A stretch of DNA of 9,957 nucleotides, taken from the NCBI GenBank assembly GCA_964424205.1, contig CAYRIF010000132.1, forward strand, positions 1 to 9,957, given 5' to 3'. The position numbers and the translations under genes were made by a program. Numbering within the stretch: position 1 is the stretch's first letter; the number at the start of each line of letters is the position of its first letter. This DNA comes from CAYRIF01 sp964424205 (GTDB lineage Bacteria > Bacteroidota > Bacteroidia > Cytophagales > Cyclobacteriaceae). Positions 1 to 6,698 of the stretch are shown piece by piece. The notes under the pieces are model-generated. The model saw nothing but the letters and a program-made list of their open reading frames with translations, did not search any database and was not told the origin of the DNA.

Positions 1-89
1 GTTAATATGTTGATTATCAAGTAATTAATTGTAGTTCTACGGTTTGACGTGCAAGCGTTTTAACAGATTAGCACAAAAATCCTTGCCCC

Positions 90-114
90 TTAAAAATCCG
101 TGACGGATTTTTAA
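90..114. terminator. Perfect palindrome, possible bidirectional terminator of the operon
   Basis: TTAAAAATCCGT (90-101) and its exact reverse complement (103-114) flank a single G, giving a GC-core hairpin with A/T-rich outer arms, so each strand ends in a U-rich arm. It is the first strong hairpin of this kind after the last operon gene, about 135 bases past its stop on the minus strand. The pairing is certain. The terminator role is inferred, and the U-run is part of the stem rather than free, so a dispersed repeat is equally possible. Confidence 0.4.
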
Positions 115-136
115 CACTAGCCCCAAGCACATCATC

Positions 137-156
137 CCTGCCTGACGGCAGGCAGG
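137..156. repeat. REP-like GC-rich hairpin (8-bp arms, 4-base loop)
   Basis: CCTGCCTG (137-144) pairs exactly with CAGGCAGG (149-156) around the loop ACGG. It is flanked by GCACATC (127-133) and TGCTTCG (157-163). The same three modules recur, in a different order, at 9883-9914. The high GC content in an AT-rich intergenic region and the recurrence suggest a dispersed palindromic (REP-type) element. Confidence 0.6.
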
Positions 157-248
157 TGCTTCGTAGCCTTCAGCTCGTGGTATAACAATACAACTTCGCT
201 TTGTCTACTCGTAGCTGACGCACTTGGGACTTTTTCAGCAGACCCTAT

Positions 249-992
249 TTATATTACTTTAATATGTTTTGAAAACGCATCATAAACTTTATGTGCATCT
301 ATTAATTCGTTTTTTATAGTATGAAAAAATTCAGGATGCCATTGCACTCCGATAACTTTTCCTTCTGGCTCTTTATTGTAACCAAATGCTTCAATTAAGT
401 CATCATAAGATTCTGCATAAACCGTTAAATCTTTCCCCAAATCTTTGACAGCTTGGTGATGAATGCTATTTACATGAGGGTTCGTTTCTTTTGAATAAAT
501 TTTAGCTAAAAATTCATTTTTAACAAAACGTATCGGATGCTTAATTGTGTCATATAATTCTGCTGAACGATGCTGATTCACATTTGGGTTTTGTGTTACA
601 GTATCTTGAAAAAGTGTACCTCCAAAATAAACATTCATGAGCTGAAAGCCACGGCAAATTCCTAACACCGGCTTAGAATTCTTTATAGCATAATCTAAAA
701 TTTTCAATTCATATTGATCTCTATAAGCGTCACCTTTCCAATTTCCAATTGGTTTTTCACCATACGTTTCTGGTGCTAAATCTGTGCCTCCTTGAAAAAT
801 AAAACCATCCATTTCTGAAAGAATATCGTAAAAACATTCATCTTCAACATCAGGAATTAAGATAGGAAGTATCCCTTTTCTAGTGATATATTTTGCCATA
901 TCATTTTCGATATAGCTTAAGGATTTTGCTCCAAAAACCAACCGATTCATATCTGGATACATAAAACATGCTGATATTCCAATTTTTATCAT
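249..992 (-). CDS. Gamma-glutamyl hydrolase, PuuD-like (class I glutamine amidotransferase / peptidase C26)
   Basis: The 247-residue protein has the fold signature of class I glutamine amidotransferase-like hydrolases: QGGTDL at 67-72, the nucleophile elbow GICRG with Cys113, SIHHQAV at 177-183, and QWHPE with catalytic His219 and Glu221. Length and motifs match PuuD, the cytosolic gamma-glutamyl-GABA hydrolase (about 250 residues), rather than a synthetase-coupled amidotransferase, because no synthase domain is attached. It is the last gene of the operon, 11 bases after the alcohol dehydrogenase. The expected role is the final step: hydrolysis of a gamma-glutamyl amino acid (gamma-glutamylglycine if ethanolamine is the substrate) to glutamate plus the free amino acid. 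The ATG start fits the tight spacing and the family N-terminus (KIGISA). The fold and class are sure; the exact substrate is inferred from the neighbours. Confidence 0.93.
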   Translation of the reverse strand: MIKIGISACFMYPDMNRLVFGAKSLSYIENDMAKYITRKGILPILIPDVEDECFYDILSEMDGFIFQGGTDLAPETYGEKPIGNWKGDAYRDQYELKILDYAIKNSKPVLGICRGFQLMNVYFGGTLFQDTVTQNPNVNQHRSAELYDTIKHPIRFVKNEFLAKIYSKETNPHVNSIHHQAVKDLGKDLTVYAESYDDLIEAFGYNKEPEGKVIGVQWHPEFFHTIKNELIDAHKVYDAFSKHIKVI

Positions 993-1003
993 AGCATTAA
1001 ATA

Positions 1004-2152
1004 TTATAAAGCTTTTGTGTACAGCATTTTAAAATCATGACGTGTTACCGGTTTTGGATTAGATGGATGGCAAAAATCGGCTTCAGCTAATTTTGAAAGC
1101 TCCTCTATATGTTCTGTTTTCACACCAATATCAGAGAGTTTTTTTGGGATTTCAAGTTTATCATTTAATTCAAAAAGACTATCAACTACTTGATGTCCAG
1201 CATTATTTCCTAATCCTAAAGCTATAGCCATTTTATCAAAGCGTGGCTCAAAACCATTGTAATTAAATTCCATTCCATAAGGTAAATTTACAGCATTGGC
1301 TAAACCATGATGTGTATCTAACAAACTCGATAATGGATGTGCTAAACTATGTACAACACCTAATCCTTTTTGAAAGGCAACTGCTCCCATTAACGAAGCC
1401 AAGAGCATTTTACTTCTGGATTCTACATCTGGTTTGTGTGTTGCATTTACTAAAGATTCTGATATAAGTTGCATACCTTCCAAAGCAATACCATCGCACA
1501 TTGGATGAAATCCTTTCGCTAAATAAGCTTCCATATTGTGGGTTAAGGCGTCCATTCCCGTTGCCGCTGTAATGAATGAAGGCAATTCCATCGTTAACAT
1601 CGGATCTGCAAAAACAATTTTTGCCATTAATTTTGGATGAAAAAGAATACGTTTCTTTTTCGATTCATCTTCCGAAATGATGGCACTTCTACCTACTTCG
1701 CTTCCAGTTCCCGCTGTTGTTGGAACAGCAATAAAATGTGGCACATCTTCGGTTACATATTTATCTCCTCCAATTAAATCGTCATAATCAAAAAGGTCTC
1801 TTCTGTGGTTTACACGTAACACAATTGCTCTTGCAACATCAACAGCAACGCCTCCACCAATACCAATTACACAATCTCTTTTTGTTTGGTCAAACATGAC
1901 TCCTCCTTCAATCACATCAGATTTAATGGGGTTTTTATGCATACCATTATAAACTTCAGCACGCATTCCTTTTGCTTCAATATCCTGAGCGATTTTCTTA
2001 AAGAAAGGTAATTCCGCAACATTTTTATCCGTCACTAATAATGGTCTACTTAAGCCATTACTTTTTAAATAACTGTATAATTCGTTAATCGCTCCAGCTC
2101 CAAATCGTATTGGCGTTGGGAAATTAAATCCATAAACTTGATCTATATTCAT
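1004..2152 (-). CDS. Iron-containing (group III) alcohol dehydrogenase
   Basis: This is a 382-residue, full-length member of the Fe-ADH family. The N-terminal dinucleotide-binding half has GIGGG at 97-101 and D105, then PTTAGTGSEV at 144-153. The C-terminal helical half carries four predicted metal ligands, D201, H205, H268 and H282, with the same spacing (4, 63, 14) as I recall for E. coli FucO. The nucleotide motif reads GGGVAVD where most relatives have GGGSxxD. The gene lies 9 bases after the ligase and 11 before the hydrolase, so it is surely co-transcribed with them. In this context it probably oxidises the terminal CH2OH of a gamma-glutamyl amino alcohol to the aldehyde in the cytosol, the slot filled by the oxidase PuuB in putrescine degradation. 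The family is certain; the substrate is inferred. Direct oxidation of another alcohol cannot be excluded. Confidence 0.93.
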   Translation of the reverse strand: MNIDQVYGFNFPTPIRFGAGAINELYSYLKSNGLSRPLLVTDKNVAELPFFKKIAQDIEAKGMRAEVYNGMHKNPIKSDVIEGGVMFDQTKRDCVIGIGGGVAVDVARAIVLRVNHRRDLFDYDDLIGGDKYVTEDVPHFIAVPTTAGTGSEVGRSAIISEDESKKKRILFHPKLMAKIVFADPMLTMELPSFITAATGMDALTHNMEAYLAKGFHPMCDGIALEGMQLISESLVNATHKPDVESRSKMLLASLMGAVAFQKGLGVVHSLAHPLSSLLDTHHGLANAVNLPYGMEFNYNGFEPRFDKMAIALGLGNNAGHQVVDSLFELNDKLEIPKKLSDIGVKTEHIEELSKLAEADFCHPSNPKPVTRHDFKMLYTKAL

Positions 2153-2161
2153 TTGTTAATA

Positions 2162-3514
2162 TTATATAATTTCAAAATATCTTTTTGTTTCCCAATCGGT
2201 AACTTCGGCAGCAAACTTTCTCCATTCCCATGCTCTGGTACTTGTAAAATGCTCAACAAAATCTTTGCTAAATAATTTTTTAGCAATTTTTGAGTTTTTC
2301 ATTTTATTTGAAGCTTCAATAAGGCTTGAAGGGAATATGCCATTCGTTAAATTTTCATAACCATTACCTTTAGTTTCTTCAACCTCAAGTTTTAATTTAT
2401 TTTTTATACCATACAATCCACTTGCCAAACAAGCTGCCATTGCGAGATATGAATTTACATCAGATCCAACAACACGATGTTCTATTCTTGTTGCTTTATC
2501 ACTTGGTGTTAGTATTCGTAATGCCGTAGTTCTATTATCAATTCCCCAGGTTTGTGTTGTTGGTGCCCAAGCTCCTTCAACTAATCTTTTATAACTATTA
2601 ATTGTTGGTGCGAACATTGGCAATATTTCTGGCAAACACAACAATTGTCCTGCAACATAACTTTGCATAAGGGTACTCATTTTACTTTTTGATGTTGCAT
2701 CATAAAAAATGTTCTTTCCGTCTTTCCATAAACTTTGATGAATATGTCCACTACAACCCGGAAGCTGGCTCGTTTGTTTTGCCATAAAGCTAGGAATAAT
2801 ACCATGCTTAAAACCTATTTCTTTAACGGCAGTTTTAAACAAAGCTGCACGATCTGCAGCTTCTAATATATTGGTATAAACTATTGCAGCTTCTGTAACT
2901 CCTGGGCCAGTTTCGGTATGTAAACCTTCTAATGGAATGTTAAATTGCTCCATTAATTCAAATAAATCATGAAAATAGGCACTGTTTTCAGACATTTTCA
3001 AAATAGAATATCCAAACATACCAGAGGTCAACGAATTTAAATTCACAAATTGTTTGTCATGAATATTTGTTGTAGTTTCTCTATAATTAAACCATTCAAA
3101 TTCTTGCGAAAAAAATGGTTTGTAATTCATTTTATCAGCTTCATCTATAATTTTTTTCAGTAAAGTTCTTGGGCAAACTGCAGCTGTTTCTTTACTTCCA
3201 TCACTAAAATCAGCTAGCATAAATGGGGTGTCATTTTCCCAAGGGATGGTTCTAAAGGTTTCAATTGCCAATGTAGCATCAACATCTCCATAACCTGTAT
3301 GCCAACCAGTAACTTTTACGTTATCATAGTCATCATCTACCATATCCCATCCAAAAACTACACTGCAAAATCCGAAATTTGAATTTAGAGCAGAAATAAA
3401 TTTGTCTTTACTCATAAATTTACCACGTAAAACGCCATCAATATCTACAATTGCAACTTTTACTTTGCGATGCTCACTTGATTTTAATTTTGCTATTACT
3501 TCGTCTTTTTTCAT
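2162..3514 (-). CDS. Glutamine synthetase-like gamma-glutamyl amine ligase (PuuA/GlnA4 type)
   Basis: The 450-residue protein belongs to the glutamine synthetase family and has the catalytic residues in order: metal-binding E138 and E140 (QEFEWF), E201 and E208 (HTETGPGVTE), H257 (SGHIHQS), glutamate/ATP-binding R310, R328 and R333, and E345/R347 in RIEHRVVGSD. The N-terminal stretch reads DGVLRGK, as in PuuA-type ligases, instead of the DGSS motif whose Asp binds ammonium in true glutamine synthetases. The adenylylation-type Tyr loop is not evident. The expected reaction is glutamate + amine + ATP to gamma-glutamylamide. Known relatives act on putrescine (E. coli PuuA), ethanolamine (Streptomyces GlnA4) and isopropylamine (Pseudomonas IpuC). 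The adjacent ethanolamine-type permease, 2 bases upstream, and the alcohol dehydrogenase favour ethanolamine or a similar amino alcohol. A housekeeping glutamine synthetase is unlikely. Confidence 0.9.
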   Translation of the reverse strand: MKKDEVIAKLKSSEHRKVKVAIVDIDGVLRGKFMSKDKFISALNSNFGFCSVVFGWDMVDDDYDNVKVTGWHTGYGDVDATLAIETFRTIPWENDTPFMLADFSDGSKETAAVCPRTLLKKIIDEADKMNYKPFFSQEFEWFNYRETTTNIHDKQFVNLNSLTSGMFGYSILKMSENSAYFHDLFELMEQFNIPLEGLHTETGPGVTEAAIVYTNILEAADRAALFKTAVKEIGFKHGIIPSFMAKQTSQLPGCSGHIHQSLWKDGKNIFYDATSKSKMSTLMQSYVAGQLLCLPEILPMFAPTINSYKRLVEGAWAPTTQTWGIDNRTTALRILTPSDKATRIEHRVVGSDVNSYLAMAACLASGLYGIKNKLKLEVEETKGNGYENLTNGIFPSSLIEASNKMKNSKIAKKLFSKDFVEHFTSTRAWEWRKFAAEVTDWETKRYFEII

Positions 3515-3516
3515 AA

Positions 3517-4833
3517 TTATGATTGCATTTTTTTATTGAGAAAAACTAAAAAGTATAAATATGACAAACCTACTATTCCGAAGAAAATAAGTGCTAAATA
3601 AAAATTAAAATAGGTCATTGCTATTAATGATATGGTGGCAATAACTAATGCTACTGCAGGAAACAATGGATAAAATGGCACTTTAAAAGGTCTTTCCATT
3701 TTGGGTTCGTTTTTACGTAATGCAAAAAACGAAAACATAGAAACTATATACAAACATAGTGCTCCAAAACAAGCTATCGTAATAATCTCACCTGTTTTTC
3801 CTGTGAATAGAATTATAATTCCTACAATCATATTTACGATTAAAGCATTCGTAGGTGTTTGAAATTTTGGTTGTACTCTCCCTAATAATTTCGGGGCATA
3901 ACCTACACGACCAAACTCAAAAGTTGCTCTTGCTCCAGCCAAAATAATTCCGTGAAAGGATGCTACCAAGCCTAAAAGACCTATCCCTACTAATAGTTTA
4001 TACAAAACATGACCACTATTTACAACATGAGATAACGCTAAAGGCAATGGTGAATCTGAAGCAATAGTACTACCTTCTGGATATACAACAGCCTCCCAGC
4101 CTGCAACGCCAACTGAAGCTACGAATGTTAAAATACATAACACTACTAATGTTAATATAGCCGACCCAAAACCTATTAAAATACTTTTTTGTGGATTCTT
4201 AGCCTCTTCTGCTACATTAGCAACGCCTTCAATAGCAAGAAAAAACCATATAGCAAATGGAATTGCAGCAAATATTCCTGCATATCCATTTGGAAAGGGG
4301 TTGATTTGCAAATTACTAAACTCAAATTCTGGTAAAGTTACTCCAGCAAAAATAAGGAGTTCAATTACTGCTAAAACTGTTATAACCAACTCAAAAGAAG
4401 CTGCTAATTTTACTCCTAAAATATTTATTATTGTAAAAATTAAATAGGCTCCTATTGCAAAAGCAATCAAATCTATTGATGGGTACAACAAATGCAAATA
4501 CGCTCCTATTGCAGCAGCAATAGCAGGCGGAGCAAAAACAAATTCTATATTTTGTGCTATTCCTGCAACAAAGCCTAAATGTTTTCCTAATCCTCTGTTG
4601 GCATATTCAAAAGCACCTCCTGCTTTTGGTATTGCGCAAGCCATTTCTGTATAACTAAACGTAAATGTTACATACATTATAATTATAAAAACAGTTGCAA
4701 TAGCCAAGCCATAAGTTCCGCCTTCTGCCAAACCTAGATTCCATCCGAAATACATGCCAGATATTACATACCCTACTCCCAACCCCCAAAGCATCAACGG
4801 GTTTAAGGTTCTTTTCAATTTAGCTTCACTCAT
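3517..4833 (-). CDS. APC-superfamily permease, ethanolamine permease type
   Basis: The 438-residue integral inner-membrane protein has about twelve hydrophobic segments, roughly at 12-34, 40-62, 86-111, 121-140, 147-167, 187-207, 219-243, 276-300, 328-345, 349-371, 387-408 and 410-431. The first segment (LMLWGLGVGYVISGMYFGWN) has the glycine-rich unwound-helix pattern of APC transporters and closely resembles bacterial ethanolamine permeases. IEGVANVAEEAKNP at 201-214 is the conserved cytoplasmic loop of the family, and RPFKVPFYP at 381-389 is also typical. Its ATG overlaps the end of the small exported-protein gene by 8 bases (ATGAGTGA), which suggests translational coupling, and it ends 2 bases before the ligase. 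It probably imports the amine that the ligase then captures by glutamylation. Family is sure; specificity for ethanolamine is from resemblance, and another amino alcohol or an amino acid is possible. Confidence 0.9.
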   Translation of the reverse strand: MSEAKLKRTLNPLMLWGLGVGYVISGMYFGWNLGLAEGGTYGLAIATVFIIIMYVTFTFSYTEMACAIPKAGGAFEYANRGLGKHLGFVAGIAQNIEFVFAPPAIAAAIGAYLHLLYPSIDLIAFAIGAYLIFTIINILGVKLAASFELVITVLAVIELLIFAGVTLPEFEFSNLQINPFPNGYAGIFAAIPFAIWFFLAIEGVANVAEEAKNPQKSILIGFGSAILTLVVLCILTFVASVGVAGWEAVVYPEGSTIASDSPLPLALSHVVNSGHVLYKLLVGIGLLGLVASFHGIILAGARATFEFGRVGYAPKLLGRVQPKFQTPTNALIVNMIVGIIILFTGKTGEIITIACFGALCLYIVSMFSFFALRKNEPKMERPFKVPFYPLFPAVALVIATISLIAMTYFNFYLALIFFGIVGLSYLYFLVFLNKKMQS

Positions 4834-5053
4834 ATTTTATAGTTTTTTCAAATGGCTGCAAAAGCCCTTTCGTAGATATTATTTTTACAACTTGATTTCT
4901 ATCGGTTCTTGCCTGAAATAGTTGAAAACTATCACTAGCTAACTGAAATTTATCTGCATAATCTTGAGTAAACGGCTTGTCAATATATGTTTGTTGAGCA
5001 TGTATTGACATAAAAGCAAATACGGCGGTTAGTACTACTATTATTTTTTTCAT
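4826..5053 (-). CDS. Small exported protein of unknown function (75 residues)
   Basis: I do not recognise a family. Residues 1-19 form a clear Sec signal peptide: MKK, a hydrophobic core, then SIHA before QQ, a common Bacteroidota signal peptidase I site. There is no lipobox cysteine. The mature part would be only about 56 residues, mixed polar and aromatic, with no cysteine and no transmembrane segment. The gene starts 15 bases after the aldehyde dehydrogenase with an A-rich leader, and its TGA overlaps the permease ATG by 8 bases, so it is part of the operon. The tail RTDRNQVVKIISTKGLLQPF looks like the first strands of a larger folded (perhaps beta-propeller) exported protein, so it may be the surviving N-terminus of a longer gene cut by a deletion. 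Alternatively it is a genuine small periplasmic protein. Coding is well supported by the signal peptide and tight packing. Confidence 0.75.
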   Translation of the reverse strand: MKKIIVVLTAVFAFMSIHAQQTYIDKPFTQDYADKFQLASDSFQLFQARTDRNQVVKIISTKGLLQPFEKTIKYE

Positions 5054-5068
5054 TTTTTAAAATAATTT

Positions 5069-6457
5069 TTAAATTTTTGTGCGTAAATGAAAAGATTTTG
5101 GTCTTGTTAATTGCTCATACCCTATTGAAGATAAGGTACAGCCTCTACCAGTATTCTTAACTCCTGTCCATGCTAAATGGGGATCTAGATAATCGCATCT
5201 ATTCATAAACCAGGTTCCTGTTTCTATCTTATTTCCTAAAGAGAGCGCTTTTTCATAATCATCGGTCCAAATAGAAGCCGTTAAGCCATAAGCACTATCG
5301 TTCATTAAAGACAATGCTTCTTCATCGCTTTTCACTTTCATTATCCCCACCACCGGGCCAAAACTTTCTTCTGTCATTACATCCATACTGTGATTAACAT
5401 CGATAAGAACTTGTGGCGCCAAATAATTTGAACCCATTTGTGTTTCAGGAAATAATGTTGGATCTATCAATGCTTTTGCGCCTGCTTTTTGAGCAACTTC
5501 AATTTGAAATTTAATATATTCAGCACCACCTTGTTTTGCCACAGGCCCCAAATTTGTATCTACATGAAGTGGATTGCCAAGCTTATATTTTTTAGTCAGT
5601 TCTACAAATGCTTCCACAAAACGATCAAAAACATACTCTTTTACATAAATACGCTCAATTCCGCAACAAGACTGACCGGAATTAAAAAAAGCACCATCAA
5701 CCAAATTTTCAACATAAAAATCTAAATTAGAATCATCACAAACATAAGCCGGATCTTTACCTCCAAGCTCTAGACCTAAACCTACAAAACTTTCTGCCGC
5801 AACTTTTTGAATATGATGCCCACCATTAACAGAGCCTGTAAAAGAAACAAAATCTATTCTCTTATCGCGAATTACATTTGCCGTATCTTCATGATTGAGA
5901 TGTAGGTACTGAAAAACACCTTCGGGTAAACCAGCTTCTATAAAGGCCTCAGCAAAACGTTCGGCTACTAAAGGGGTTTGTGCTGAGTGTTTTAATAGTA
6001 TCGTATTACCAGCTAGTAAGGCAGGCACTATCGTATTTATTGCAATAAGGCATGGATAATTCCATGCCGGAACAACAAATACAGTACCTAAAGGTTCTCT
6101 TTTTATAAATCTATCAAAGCCTTGAATTTTATCAACATGTACGTCAGAAAGAGAAATTTCTGCAAGATCGAGCATCCCTTTTGCCCTACTTATTGTTCCG
6201 TCAACTTCAAAGGGAGAATAGATAATTGGTCTTCCCATTTGCCAGCTAATTTCTTTACTTATTTTTGTCTTGTTGCCTTCAAATGCCTTGATAAATTTTT
6301 CGATATAAATCTTTCGCTCTGTGAGAGAAATGTCACACCATGTTTTTTGAGCTCTTTTTGCTTTGCCCAAAGCACTTTCAATATCAGGAGCCCCATGTAA
6401 CTGACACTCTTTATATACCTTGTTATCAACAGGTGAAATAATCTTGAAAGTATTCAT
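5069..6457 (-). CDS. NAD(P)-dependent aldehyde dehydrogenase
   Basis: The 462-residue protein is a full-length ALDH-superfamily enzyme. Visible landmarks are PAWNYP with the oxyanion Asn133, K156 in the cofactor region (LLKHSAQTP), FTGS at 206-209, ELGGKDP with general base E230, the nucleophile Cys264 in FNSGQSCCG, and EESFGPVV with cofactor-ribose Glu364. The C-terminal substrate-loop region reads GTWFMNR ... WTGVKNTGRG. It is the first gene of the minus-strand operon, and its ATG has an A-rich leader (AAAACAA). By position and pathway logic it would oxidise a gamma-glutamyl aminoaldehyde to the carboxylate, as PuuC does for gamma-glutamyl-aminobutyraldehyde. It is related to succinate-semialdehyde/aminoaldehyde-type dehydrogenases, so other aldehydes are possible. 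The family is certain, the substrate inferred. Rightward open frames over this gene are antisense artefacts. Confidence 0.93.
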   Translation of the reverse strand: MNTFKIISPVDNKVYKECQLHGAPDIESALGKAKRAQKTWCDISLTERKIYIEKFIKAFEGNKTKISKEISWQMGRPIIYSPFEVDGTISRAKGMLDLAEISLSDVHVDKIQGFDRFIKREPLGTVFVVPAWNYPCLIAINTIVPALLAGNTILLKHSAQTPLVAERFAEAFIEAGLPEGVFQYLHLNHEDTANVIRDKRIDFVSFTGSVNGGHHIQKVAAESFVGLGLELGGKDPAYVCDDSNLDFYVENLVDGAFFNSGQSCCGIERIYVKEYVFDRFVEAFVELTKKYKLGNPLHVDTNLGPVAKQGGAEYIKFQIEVAQKAGAKALIDPTLFPETQMGSNYLAPQVLIDVNHSMDVMTEESFGPVVGIMKVKSDEEALSLMNDSAYGLTASIWTDDYEKALSLGNKIETGTWFMNRCDYLDPHLAWTGVKNTGRGCTLSSIGYEQLTRPKSFHLRTKI

Positions 6458-6490
6458 TTGTTTTATTTTTAAAATTATATGTGTATATCT

Positions 6491-6541
6491 ATTACTGTCA
6501 TCCGAGAAAAAAATCGATTATTTTTCTCGGATGACAGTAAT
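6491..6541. repeat. Perfect 21-bp inverted repeat with 9-base loop in the divergent intergenic region
   Basis: Positions 6491-6511 and 6521-6541 are exact reverse complements (arm core TGTCATCCGAGAAAAA), separated by the AT-rich loop 6512-6520. The repeat lies 34 bases upstream of the aldehyde dehydrogenase ATG and upstream of the promoter of the plus-strand lipoprotein gene. It sits between two gene starts and no U-tract follows on either strand, so a terminator role is unlikely. It may be an operator-like site, a stable hairpin in the operon leader, or a member of a dispersed Bacteroidota palindromic element (GTCATyCGAG-like). The pairing is observed directly; the role is open. Confidence 0.9.
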
Positions 6542-6598
6542 TAAAAGTAAAAAAATAAATTCCATATATTTTAGCCAACATACATTGTTTTTAAACCC

Positions 6599-6626
6599 TT
6601 TGTTAAAATAAATAAAAATAAATTTG
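6599..6626 (+). promoter_or_regulatory. Predicted Bacteroidota-type promoter for the propeller-phosphoesterase gene
   Basis: TTTG at 6599-6602 is followed, after 16 bases, by TAAATTTG at 6619-6626, an exact match to the -7 consensus TAnnTTTG used by the Bacteroidota primary sigma factor. The spacing is slightly shorter than the usual 17-20 or so. Transcription would begin around 6631-6636, giving a leader of about 65 bases before the GTG at 6699. I found no comparably good match on the minus strand for the operon. Confidence 0.55.
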
Positions 6627-6698
6627 TTTTTTAATTTTCTTGGAGGAAATTACACCTCTCCTGTTTTAATAATAGTAATTTTAATAAAATACCTTGCT

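Larger units (their letters stand above)
1..248. other. Intergenic region without a recognised gene
   Basis: All frames are broken and I recognise no coding remnant. The stretch holds the palindrome at 90-114, the REP-like hairpin at 137-156, and at 229-245 the word ACTTTTTCAGCAGACCC, whose reverse complement (GGGTCTGCTGAAAAAGT) resembles terminal inverted repeats of some DDE-type insertion sequences. If real, this would be an IS end 3 bases from the stop of the hydrolase gene, but no transposase is visible. Confidence 0.5.

Noticed and set aside
2162..3514. Interpretation of the operon as a putrescine (Puu) pathway
   Set aside because: There is no PuuB-type FAD oxidase or aminotransferase for a terminal amine; an Fe-alcohol dehydrogenase holds that place and the permease looks like an ethanolamine carrier.
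5489..5725. Plus-strand open frame inside the aldehyde dehydrogenase gene
   Set aside because: It is antisense to a gene with intact catalytic motifs, and its translation is low-complexity and Phe/Ile/Lys-rich with no recognisable domain.
6122..6400. Plus-strand 92-codon open frame antisense to the aldehyde dehydrogenase
   Set aside because: It is a shadow of the real gene; no motif, no promoter, and composition unlike a protein.
6491..6541. The intergenic hairpin as a rho-independent terminator
   Set aside because: It lies between two divergent starts with no gene reading into it and no terminal U-tract outside the stem.
6420..6611. Plus-strand 63-codon open frame over the aldehyde dehydrogenase start and the intergenic hairpin
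   Set aside because: It spans the perfect inverted repeat and the start of a certain gene on the other strand; the hydrophobic stretch is a by-product of AT-rich DNA.
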